From an uncultured Bacteroidaceae bacterium (GTDB lineage: Bacteria; Bacteroidota; Bacteroidia; Bacteroidales; Bacteroidaceae), in assembly GCA_905236065.1 (NCBI GenBank), contig CAJONZ010000121.1, forward strand, positions 1 through 63,580: 63,580 nucleotides of DNA. The letters are read 5' to 3'. The position numbers and the translations under genes were made by a program. Each line of letters begins with the position of its first letter. Positions within the stretch are counted from its first letter, which is position 1. This document shows, in pieces, positions 53,163-60,300 of the stretch. The notes under the pieces were generated by a model, which searched no databases, had not been told where the DNA came from, and saw nothing but the letters and a program-made list of their open reading frames with translations.

Positions 53163-56036
53163 TTAGAGTTTTGCCTTCACCTCAACCTCTGTATAGGTCT
53201 CAAAGACATCGCCTTCACGAATGTCGTTGTAGTTCACGATGGAGAGACCGCACTCGAAGTCGCGTCCCACCTCTTTCACGTCGTCCTTGAAACGTTTCAG
53301 GGCAAGGATTTCTCCGGTGTGGACAACAATGCCATCCCGAATCACACGAATCTTGTCTGTACGGTGAACCTTTCCTTCCGTCACCCAACAGCCGGCCACG
53401 GTACCCACTTTGGTAATCTTATATACCTGGCGAACCTCAGCCTGTCCAGTCACCTCTTCCTTCATGGTCGGAGCAAGCATACCTTCCATGGCATCCTTAA
53501 TCTCCTCAATCGTGTCGTAGATGATGGAGTAAAGACGAATATCCACACCTTCCTGCTCTGCCAGTTTACGTGCGGCAGCCGAAGGACGTACCTGGAAACC
53601 AATGATGATGGCATCGGAAGCACTGGCCAGTGTGACATCGCTTTCGCTAATCTGACCCACGGCCTTGTGAATGACGTTCACCTGAATCTTCTCGGTAGAG
53701 AGTTTGATGAGTGAGTCGGACAATGCCTCGATAGAACCGTCCACGTCGCCCTTCACCACAAGGTTCAGTTCCTTGAAGTCGCCCAAGGCAATACGACGGC
53801 CCAGCTCGTTCAAATCCACACGCTTCAATGTGCGCAGACCCTGCTCACGCTTCAGTTGCTCACGCTTGTTGCAGATTTCACGTGCCTCATGCTCTGTCTC
53901 CATCACATGGAACGTGTCACCAGCCGTTGGCGCACCGTTCAATCCAAGGATAACGGCAGGCTCGGCGGGCAAAGCCTTCTCAATGCGCTGTCCGCGCTCG
54001 TTGAACATGGCTTTAATCTTACCATAATGAATACCGGCCAGCACAATGTCGCCCTGGCGCAACGTACCATTCTGGCAAAGCACCGTGGCCACGAATCCGC
54101 GTCCCTTGTCCAACGTCGATTCAATGATGGAGCCCGTCGCTTTGCGGTTCGGGTTAGCCTTCAGGTCGAGTAAGTCGGCCTCCAGCAGCACCTTGTCCAT
54201 CAGTTCCTCCACGCCGATACCTTTCTTGGCCGAGATTTCCTGACTCTGGTACTTACCGCCCCAATCCTCCACAAGCAGGTTCATGGCTGCAAGCTGTTCC
54301 TTGATTTTCTCAGGATTGGCACCCGGCTTGTCAATTTTGTTGATGGCAAACACCATCGGCACGTTGGCAGCCTGGGCATGGGCAATGGCCTCTTTCGTCT
54401 GAGGCATGATGGCATCGTCGGCAGCAATAATGATGATGGCAATGTCCGTCACCTGGGCACCACGGGCACGCATGGCGGTAAACGCCTCGTGGCCTGGCGT
54501 ATCCAAGAAGGTGATATGCCGTCCGCTCTTCATCTTCACATTGTAAGCACCGATGTGCTGAGTGATTCCACCGGCCTCACCGGCAATCACGTTCGTCTTG
54601 CGAATATAGTCAAGCAATGAAGTTTTACCGTGGTCCACATGACCCATGACCGTGATAATCGGGGCACGCTGTTCCAAATCCTCAGCGGCATCGGCTTCCT
54701 CCACGATGGCGTTGCTCACTTCCTCACTCACATAGTGGGTGGTGAAGCCAAACTCCTCGGCCACGATGTTGATGGTCTCGGCATCCAGACGCTGGTTGAT
54801 GCTCACCATCATGCCTATTGACATGCACGTACCAATAACCTTCGTCACAGGCACATCCATCATCGTTGCAAGGTCGCTCACAGTCACGAATTCCGTCAGC
54901 TTCAGCACCTTGCTCTCAGCATTCTCCAGTTCCTCCTCCTCGGCCATGCGGTCGCGGATAGCCTCACGCTTCTCCTTGCGGTACTTCACGCTGCGCTTAT
55001 CCTGCTTTGAGGTCAGGCGGGCCAACGTCTCCTTTACCTGCTTTGCAACTTCCTCATCGCTGAGTTCCTGCAAATTCACAGGCTTGTTCTTCTTGCCCTT
55101 CTTCTTCTTTCCCTGAGCCTGCTGCTGTGCCTGCACACCAGCTGCTCCGGGCTTCTGCGGTTTCTGTGGCTGGGCGGCAGCCTGACCCTTGGCCTTGGCC
55201 TTGGTCTGACCGCTCACCTGCTTGGCAGCAGCCTCCACATCCACACGCTCCTTATTGATGCGGTTACGCTTCTTCTTCGAGTCGCCAGCACCGGCCTGAG
55301 CCTGCTGACGCTTCTCGTTGCGCTCCTTCTTTCGTTCGCTGGCACTCTTGCGGTCGGGACGAGTCTTCGAGTTGATGCTGTTCAGGTCGATAAAGCCCAC
55401 CTGCTTGAACTGCACACCAGCCTCCTGCGGGGCAGCGAGATGATACACACCGTTCTCGTCAGCCTCCAGGCGGTCGGCTGGCGTCTGCGCCTTCACCTTG
55501 GCCTTGGGCTGTGCGGCGGGCTGCTTGGGCTCCTCCTCAACAACGGGGTCAAACACCTCCTCAGCCTCTTCCACGGTCTCCACAACAGGGGCAGGCTCCT
55601 CTACAGGCACTTCAGGTGCCTCCACAACAGGAACAGGCACCTCCACCTCTTCGACCTCAGGCTTTTCTGCGCTCTCCGTGCGCTTCAGCTTCAGGTCGTT
55701 GATATTACCCACAATCTTGATTTGCGGCTTCTTCTCTTGGCGTTCCTTCTCCTGACGCTCTTTCTCCAAACGTTCCTTTTCCAGGCGTTCGCGCTCCTTC
55801 CGCTCCTGACGCTCCTTCTCCTCGCGCTCCTTCCGCTTCTTGATGTCAGCCTTCGCCTCGGCATGGAGATTCTTGTCACTGCCAAACTCCTTCACCAGCA
55901 AATCATACTGATTGTCCGTAAGCTTTGCATTCGGGGTAGCATCCTCCAGCGGGCTCCCCTTCTTTTGCAGGAATTCCGCTACGGTGTTAATTCCCACATT
56001 CAGTTCTTTCAGTGCTTTATTTAGTCTTACTGCCAT
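53163..56036 (-). CDS. infB: Translation initiation factor IF-2
   Basis: 957 residues. Brings initiator tRNA to the 30S subunit as a GTPase. N-terminal subdomain from [20 protein letters not shown], then a long Lys/Glu- and Pro/Val/Glu-rich low-complexity region (about 60-330), a feature common in this phylum. The G domain has [12 protein letters not shown] (about 462), DTPGHE (about 510) and NKIDK (about 565). The C-terminal tRNA-binding part ends near [14 protein letters not shown]. Confidence 0.97.
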   Translation of the reverse strand: MAVRLNKALKELNVGINTVAEFLQKKGSPLEDATPNAKLTDNQYDLLVKEFGSDKNLHAEAKADIKKRKEREEKERQERKERERLEKERLEKERQEKERQEKKPQIKIVGNINDLKLKRTESAEKPEVEEVEVPVPVVEAPEVPVEEPAPVVETVEEAEEVFDPVVEEEPKQPAAQPKAKVKAQTPADRLEADENGVYHLAAPQEAGVQFKQVGFIDLNSINSKTRPDRKSASERKKERNEKRQQAQAGAGDSKKKRNRINKERVDVEAAAKQVSGQTKAKAKGQAAAQPQKPQKPGAAGVQAQQQAQGKKKKGKKNKPVNLQELSDEEVAKQVKETLARLTSKQDKRSVKYRKEKREAIRDRMAEEEELENAESKVLKLTEFVTVSDLATMMDVPVTKVIGTCMSIGMMVSINQRLDAETINIVAEEFGFTTHYVSEEVSNAIVEEADAAEDLEQRAPIITVMGHVDHGKTSLLDYIRKTNVIAGEAGGITQHIGAYNVKMKSGRHITFLDTPGHEAFTAMRARGAQVTDIAIIIIAADDAIMPQTKEAIAHAQAANVPMVFAINKIDKPGANPEKIKEQLAAMNLLVEDWGGKYQSQEISAKKGIGVEELMDKVLLEADLLDLKANPNRKATGSIIESTLDKGRGFVATVLCQNGTLRQGDIVLAGIHYGKIKAMFNERGQRIEKALPAEPAVILGLNGAPTAGDTFHVMETEHEAREICNKREQLKREQGLRTLKRVDLNELGRRIALGDFKELNLVVKGDVDGSIEALSDSLIKLSTEKIQVNVIHKAVGQISESDVTLASASDAIIIGFQVRPSAAARKLAEQEGVDIRLYSIIYDTIEEIKDAMEGMLAPTMKEEVTGQAEVRQVYKITKVGTVAGCWVTEGKVHRTDKIRVIRDGIVVHTGEILALKRFKDDVKEVGRDFECGLSIVNYNDIREGDVFETYTEVEVKAKL

Positions 56037-56070
56037 CTATGTAGTTGAAAGTTAAAAATTAAAAGTTAAA
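56034..56070 (-). promoter_or_regulatory. infB leader, near-copy of nusA leader
   Basis: GCCATCTATGTAGTTGAAAG followed by TTAAAAATTAAAAGTTAAA differs at about three positions from 57424-57462 in front of nusA. Read on the minus strand it is the 5' UTR of infB. Confidence 0.6.
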
Positions 56071-56071
56071 A

Positions 56072-56150
56072 TAGCCCCCACCCCCCAAAGGGGTCATCCG
56101 TCCGGGTGGCGTCCCTCCCCTATGTATGGGGGAGAGGTTAGGAGGGGGCT
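56072..56150. repeat. G/C-rich composite repeat between infB and nusA
   Basis: AGCCCCCACCCCCC, AAAGGGGTCATCCG, GGTGGCGTCCCTCCCC, then TATGGGGGAGAGG and TTAGGAGGGGGCT. It lies within the housekeeping operon. Confidence 0.8.
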
Positions 56151-56165
56151 GGAAGGGAGCCGTCC

Positions 56166-57428
56166 TTACTCCTCAAATTCAGCCCGCAGCGTTTTCAGCA
56201 GCTCGTCCACCGTGTCTTCCTCAAGGTCAGCCTTCTCAATCAGCATCTCACGCGGTGCATTCAGCACAGCCTTGGCGGTGTCGAGGCCAATGCCCTTGAT
56301 GGCATCGATAACCCACTCGTCAATCTCATCCTTGAACTCATCCAGATAGATGTCCTCCTCGGTTGGCTCAGAGCCGTCCAGTTCGCGGAATACGTCGATG
56401 GTATAGCCCGTCAGCATCGAAGCCAACTTGATGTTCTGGCCGTTCTTACCAATGGCCAGGCTCACCTGGTCGGGCTGCAAATAGACCTCAGCCTTCTTTG
56501 TCTCCTCATTCAGCACGATGCTCGACACATGGGCGGGAGCCAACGCACGCTGGATGAACAGCTTCATGTTGCTGGTATAGTTGATGACATCGATATTCTC
56601 ATTGTGCAACTCACGCACGATGCCATGAATACGGCTACCCTTCACACCCACACAGGCACCTACCGGGTCGATGCGCTCGTTGTAGCTCTCCACGGCAATC
56701 TTCGCACGTTCGCCCGGAATGCGGGCAATCTTGCGGATGGTAATCAGGCCATCGTTAATCTCTGGCACCTCATTCTCCAGCAGACGCTGCAAGAACTCAG
56801 GAGCCGTGCGGCTCAGGATAATCTTCGGGTTGTTGTTGGCATTATCTACACGCAACACCACCGCACGGGCCGGTTCACGCTTGCGGAAGAAATCCGTGGG
56901 AATCTGCTCACTCTTCGGCAGCAACAACTCGTTGCCCTCGTCGTCCAGCAGCAGCACCTCGCGCTTCCAAATCTGATAGACCTCCGCACTCACAATCTGC
57001 CCTATCTTCTCCACATACTTATTATAGAGATTATCGTGCTCCAAGTCCAGAATCTTGCTGGCCATCGTCTGGCGCAGCGTCAGAATCGAACGGCGTCCGA
57101 AGTCGGCGAAATTCACCTTCTCCGAAACCTCCTCGCCCAGCTCATAGTCCTCGTCAATCTTACGGGCCTCACTGAGCGAAATCTCAGCATTCGCATTCTT
57201 CACCTCACCGTCGGCCACCACCGTGCGGTTGCGGTAAATCTCAAAGTCACCCTTGTCCGGGTTCACAATCACGTCGAAATTCTCGTCCGAGCCGAATGTC
57301 TTCTGCAACACACTGCGGAACGAGTCCTCAAGCACACTCACCAACGTCGTGCGGTCAATGTTCTTGGTCTCCTTAAAGTCCTTGAAAGTGTCAATAAGGT
57401 TCACCTGTTCAATGTTTTTCTTTGCCAT
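56166..57428 (-). CDS. nusA: Transcription termination/antitermination factor NusA
   Basis: 420 residues. N-terminal RNA-polymerase-binding domain (about 1-125), S1 domain (about 135-200), and two KH domains with GACVGVKGSRIHGIVRELHN and VSLAIGKNGQNIKLAS. The C terminus holds a short acidic helix-hairpin-helix part (KGIGLDTAKAVLNAPREML). Order rimP-nusA-infB is conserved across bacteria. Confidence 0.97.
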   Translation of the reverse strand: MAKKNIEQVNLIDTFKDFKETKNIDRTTLVSVLEDSFRSVLQKTFGSDENFDVIVNPDKGDFEIYRNRTVVADGEVKNANAEISLSEARKIDEDYELGEEVSEKVNFADFGRRSILTLRQTMASKILDLEHDNLYNKYVEKIGQIVSAEVYQIWKREVLLLDDEGNELLLPKSEQIPTDFFRKREPARAVVLRVDNANNNPKIILSRTAPEFLQRLLENEVPEINDGLITIRKIARIPGERAKIAVESYNERIDPVGACVGVKGSRIHGIVRELHNENIDVINYTSNMKLFIQRALAPAHVSSIVLNEETKKAEVYLQPDQVSLAIGKNGQNIKLASMLTGYTIDVFRELDGSEPTEEDIYLDEFKDEIDEWVIDAIKGIGLDTAKAVLNAPREMLIEKADLEEDTVDELLKTLRAEFEE

Positions 57429-57462
57429 CTATGTAGTTAAAAGTTAAAGATTAAAAGTTAAA
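57426..57462 (-). promoter_or_regulatory. nusA leader, near-copy of infB leader
   Basis: CATCTATGTAGTTAAAAGTT continues AAAGATTAAAAGTTAAAG. Nearly identical to the sequence in front of infB; either a recent local duplication or a shared translation signal. Confidence 0.6.
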
Positions 57463-57480
57463 GACGCTCTCCTCCGTGTC

Positions 57481-57948
57481 TCAATCAAAGTCAATAATGC
57501 TCTTCACCCACTTCACGTCGTCATAGCCGAAAGTCTTATCGACCTCCACCATCACGGGGCGTTTCTTCCCCTCCACGCGCTGCTTCTCCAGCACCGTCAC
57601 CGTAAAATGTTCCGGCGTGGCCTCTTTCATGCAGCCCTCCATTTTCTTGCCCTCGGCAGTGAGCAGTTCCACGTCGTAACCCACGGCATTTTCATACTGC
57701 TGCAACACCTTGAACGGCTGTCCGATGCCGGCAGAGCCTACTTCCAGCTCGAAATCCTCCACCTCGCGGTCGAAATGCTCCTCGATAAACTTACTCAACT
57801 CACAACAATCCTCAATCCACACACCGTCCTTATGGTCTATCTCTACAGTGATTTTGTTTTGGTTATCCACCGTGGCCTCCACCAGGAAATACTCCTTGTC
57901 CTTCAGCCACTCAAGCGCAAGTTCCTTTACTTTGTTCTTATCAATCAT
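57481..57948 (-). CDS. rimP: Ribosome maturation factor RimP
   Basis: 155 residues from ATG 57948 (MIDKNKVKELALEWLKDKEY); the frame extends upstream without similarity. RimP helps 30S subunit assembly. Typical features: DHKDGVWIEDCCELSKFIEE, DFELEVGSAGIGQPFK and the C-terminal SH3-like barrel. First gene of the rimP-nusA-infB-cvpA-sufBCD series; -7 box at 58009-58016. Confidence 0.95.
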   Translation of the reverse strand: MIDKNKVKELALEWLKDKEYFLVEATVDNQNKITVEIDHKDGVWIEDCCELSKFIEEHFDREVEDFELEVGSAGIGQPFKVLQQYENAVGYDVELLTAEGKKMEGCMKEATPEHFTVTVLEKQRVEGKKRPVMVEVDKTFGYDDVKWVKSIIDFD

Positions 57949-58008
57949 AAAGTAAAAAATAAAATTAAAAGAGGGAACTTTCAAAGTCCCCTCCGTTCCT
58001 TTCGGCTG

Positions 58009-58016
58009 CAAAAGTA
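58009..58016 (-). promoter_or_regulatory. Putative -7 box TACTTTTG for rimP operon
   Basis: The plus strand reads CAAAAGTA, 61 nt upstream of rimP. Confidence 0.65.
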
Positions 58017-58090
58017 CACATTTTCTTTTTAATGACCAAAAAATCCACCGCTTATTTTAAAATGTATAGCAAATTCCATCCTTCCCCTCT

Positions 58091-58151
58091 ATAAGATGTG
58101 CGTCTTATCTCAACGCAAAGCCACATTTTTCCCCTGAATCGTCAACGATTC
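58091..58151. repeat. Two small perfect hairpins
   Basis: ATAAGA-TGTGCG-TCTTAT (58091-58108) and GAATCGT-CA-ACGATTC (58136-58151). They precede the larger structured elements in the gap between rimP and the defence-type genes. The 2-nt loop of the second suggests DNA inverted repeat rather than RNA hairpin. Confidence 0.5.
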
Positions 58152-58192
58152 AACTTTCGGTAGTTGATAAGATGACAAAAACAATAAAAACA

Positions 58193-58317
58193 CCACTCAT
58201 GACGGCTGTGGCCTTCGGCCCAACGTCCTTTCCTTCCGGCTTTGTGCTTAAGAGCAAGCTCTTGCACAGTCCAGAAGAACAGTACGGTTTTGTTTCAAAA
58301 CACAGCCGTCATGGTGG
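58193..58317 (+). ncRNA. Structured element, unit A
   Basis: Outer stem P1: CATGACGGCTGT (58198-58209) with ACAGCCGTCATG (58302-58313), extended by CCAC/GTGG after a bulged T. Inside: P2 GGCC-TTC-GGCC (58210-58220), P3 (58241-58269) with TGTGC/GCACA and AAGAG/CTCTT around a CAAG loop, and P4 GTTTTG-TTT-CAAAAC (58287-58301). Unit B has the same order and spacing on the other strand with different P1 and P4 bases. Whether it acts as RNA or as folded single-stranded DNA is unknown. I know no named family with this layout. Confidence 0.65.
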
Positions 58318-58403
58318 CAAAAACCCCGCCCTTCGGGCTGAAAAACCGTACAGAGTGCAATGGGCAGCTTTTTTAGTGGAACGTAGTGAACGGTGTTTTT
58401 GCC
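58316..58403. ncRNA. Structured element, middle unit C
   Basis: GGCAAAAAC (58316-58324) pairs perfectly with GTTTTTGCC (58395-58403). Inside are GCCC-TTC-GGGC (58328-58338) and ACCGT (58345-58349) with ACGGT (58390-58394). The P3 sequence of units A and B is missing, so it is at best a diverged relative. GTACGGTTTT in unit A (58282-58291) is also complementary to 58342-58351. Confidence 0.45.
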
Positions 58404-58528
58404 TCTGAAGATGTCTGCGGTTCGTGGAGCGAACCCATTGATGACTCGGACGCTGTGCGAGAGCTTGCTCTCAGGCACAAACGAGCGAGGCAACAATGAG
58501 GGCCGGAGGCCGCAGACAGAAGCAGAGG
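58402..58528 (-). ncRNA. Structured element, unit B (inverted)
   Basis: Outer stem: CCTCTG (58402-58407) with CAGAGG (58523-58528), a symmetric 4x4 internal loop (AAGA/GAAG), then TGTCTGC (58412-58418) with GCAGACA (58512-58518). Read on the minus strand: P2 GGCC-TCC-GGCC (58501-58511), P3 (58453-58481, 26 of 29 bases as in unit A), P4 GGTTCG-CTCCA-CGAACC (58419-58435). P2-P3 and P3-P4 spacings are 19 and 17 nt, against 20 and 17 in unit A. Confidence 0.65.
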
Positions 58529-58610
58529 GATTTTTAAGGTTTTTGTTAAGAACCAAAACGTAAATCAAAACGATTTTCCACGTTTCTATGCACGACGAAA
58601 TGAAGCGAAA

Positions 58611-58700
58611 ATGACGCAGAACTCTATTCGCCTGAAGAGTACTGCGTGAAATCGAATAGAGTACTGCGTCATCTCCGATAGAGTTCTGCGTGAAAATAGG
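58611..58700 (-). repeat. 22-nt triple repeat with inverted end, copy 4
   Basis: Units begin at 58636, 58658 and 58680 (exact 22-nt steps, AGAGTACTGCGT core on the plus strand). The inverted unit ACGCAGAACTCTATTCG lies at 58613-58629. The reverse complement matches copy 1 for about 58 nt, and its flank matches the flank of copy 3. Confidence 0.85.
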
Positions 58701-58831
58701 AAAAATCAAGGTGCTGGTTCCCACAAACTTAACAAAGAGGAAACACAACATATTTCCATAAAACTGGAGCCAATCGTTAAAACTTTGTCACATTTTCCGT
58801 GAGTTTACCGCTTATTTGCGAAAAAAACATG

Positions 58832-58839
58832 TATCTTTG
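58832..58839 (+). promoter_or_regulatory. Putative -7 box TATCTTTG
   Basis: Consensus -7 box 26 nt before the truncated nucleotidyltransferase ATG. It may now drive the DUF1016 gene instead. Confidence 0.55.
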
Positions 58840-58864
58840 TGCCATCATTCAAATTTTAACGCTT

Positions 58865-58966
58865 ATGAGCACCCCGATGAATCAGAAGATTGCCTATTAC
58901 TTCAAGACGCAGCCCGTCGTGAAGGCATGGCTCTTCGGTTCCTTTGCCCGTGCTATACTGACTTGA
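58865..58966 (+). pseudogene. Truncated MNT-type nucleotidyltransferase
   Basis: 33 codons: MSTPMNQKIAYYFKTQPVVK, then AWLFGSFARAILT and stop. The first 29 residues match the start of Bacteroidetes minimal nucleotidyltransferases (MntA-like antitoxins). These normally continue GS[FY]ARGE...SDVD with the catalytic Asp pair. Here the frame is cut right after GSFAR, before any catalytic Asp. The break lies beside an 8-nt inverted repeat (ATACTGAC 58955-58962, GTCAGTAT 58982-58989). Most likely the left remnant of a HEPN-MNT pair displaced by the following island. Confidence 0.75.
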
Positions 58967-59045
58967 ACTAAAATACTGGAGGTCAGTATGGATGATTTGT
59001 TGTGGACAGAAGAAGCGTAATCTTTCTAATAAGCAGTTTAACAAA

Positions 59046-60167
59046 ATGAGGACAATCACGATGAAGACAGAACTGAGCACCATCGATAATAAAGAATATC
59101 AGCATTGGTTTCACCACCTCTGCGAAGAAATTGATAAGCAGCGGCTGAAAGCAGCGATGCAGTTGAATGCCGCTACCCTCCAACACTATTGGTGGCTGGG
59201 AAATGACATCATACAAAAACAAAAAGACAAGGGCTGGGGAGCTAATGTGATTAATCGGTTATCGGCTGACTTACAGGAACGATATGGCAGCGACAGTGGT
59301 TATTCGTCCCGAAATCTTGGATATATGAAGCAGTTTGCCTCTGAATATCCTCATTTCCCGTTTTTGCAAGTACCACTTGCAAAAATGCAGGAAACGCCAA
59401 TTTTGCAAGCGAGACTTGCAAAATTCACGATATCGGCAGATGGTGAATTTGTGCAAGTGCCACTTGCACAAATCACATGGTATCATCATATTTCCATGAT
59501 TCCCAAGATAAAAGACCTATCGTTGCGGGCGTTCTACATAACAGAGGCTGCCATCCAAGGATGGAATCGCGACATCATGATGTTACAAATAGAGAATGAG
59601 TATTACAAGAAAGCACAAGCGCTACCAAACAATTTTGACACAACCCTACCGCCCGTGAACAGCGATTTGGCAAAAGCCACTTTTAAAGATCCCTACAATT
59701 TAGGATTCGTAGATATGACGAAGGTGAAGCAGGAACTGGATTTGGAAGATCAATTAGCCAGTAAGGTAACAGATTTTCTGTTGGAACTTGGCAAAGGCTT
59801 TGCGTATATAGGTCACCAATATCCTTTGAACATCGCTGGTGAGGAAAGCAAAGTGGACTTACTGATGTACCACACCCGTTTGCACTGTTACGTGGCCATT
59901 GAGTTGAAGGTGGTTGACTTTAAGCCTGAGTTCCTAAGCAAACTGAACTACTATATCTCAGCCATTGATGACTTGGTAAAGATGCCCGAAGATAATCCGA
60001 CCATCGGATTATTGCTGTGCCGTTCAAAAAATAACACGAAGGTAGAATATGCCCTTCGAGGTATGACCCAACCTCTGGGCGTAGCAGAGTATCAGACAAA
60101 CAAAATGATAGAGGAACTGAAATCAGAATTACCCTCTATTAGTGATTTGGAACAAACGCTGCAATGA
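59046..60167 (+). CDS. DUF1016 (YhcG-type) PD-(D/E)xK nuclease
   Basis: 373 residues from ATG 59046 (MRTITMKTELSTIDNKEYQHWF); ATGs at 58992 and 59061 are alternatives. The N-terminal helical DUF1016 domain (to about 185) has LQHYWWLGNDIIQKQKDKGW and YSSRNLGYMKQFASEYP. The C-terminal nuclease domain has Asp near 270 (KVDLLMYH) and E-L-K near 285-287 (CYVAIELKV). The family is often found with restriction or toxin genes. Unusual: the variable region (about 106-143) has three LQ[VA]PLAK-like peptides, each encoded by a perfect DNA palindrome. Codon use is A+T-rich relative to the rest of the window. Confidence 0.85.
   Translation: MRTITMKTELSTIDNKEYQHWFHHLCEEIDKQRLKAAMQLNAATLQHYWWLGNDIIQKQKDKGWGANVINRLSADLQERYGSDSGYSSRNLGYMKQFASEYPHFPFLQVPLAKMQETPILQARLAKFTISADGEFVQVPLAQITWYHHISMIPKIKDLSLRAFYITEAAIQGWNRDIMMLQIENEYYKKAQALPNNFDTTLPPVNSDLAKATFKDPYNLGFVDMTKVKQELDLEDQLASKVTDFLLELGKGFAYIGHQYPLNIAGEESKVDLLMYHTRLHCYVAIELKVVDFKPEFLSKLNYYISAIDDLVKMPEDNPTIGLLLCRSKNNTKVEYALRGMTQPLGVAEYQTNKMIEELKSELPSISDLEQTLQ
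59361..59473. repeat. Three perfect palindromes inside DUF1016 gene
   Basis: Arms TTTTTGCAAGT/ACTTGCAAAAA (59361-59385, spacer ACC), AATTTTGCAAG/CTTGCAAAATT (59399-59425, spacer CGAGA) and ATTTGTGCAAGT/ACTTGCACAAAT (59447-59473, spacer GCC). All share TGCAAG/CTTGCA. They encode LQVPLAK, LQARLAK and VQVPLAQ. Confidence 0.9.
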
Positions 60168-60299
60168 CATAAAGACCATTGCAACACCTCTGGTGCCTAT
60201 CAAGGTGCCAAGTATTTCTCGTATAATGGGAAAGCGCTGGATGAGATTACAAAAGAAAAAGAATGTAGTTTTGATTTGCAACTACTAAGCTCCCAATAA
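60168..60299 (+). pseudogene. Open remnant between DUF1016 and MmeI-like genes
   Basis: In the same frame as the DUF1016 gene, after its stop, 43 codons stay open to TAA at 60297-60299. The reading (SGAYQGAKYFSYNGKALDEI, then KEKECSFDLQLL) looks protein-like but has no ATG start. It could be the 3' end of a lost gene. I do not recognise it. Confidence 0.3.
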
Positions 60300-60300
60300 A

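Noticed and set aside
58172-58408. Short open frame across structured units A and C
   Set aside because: The stretch is built of nested inverted repeats and shows no protein-like composition or neighbour support.
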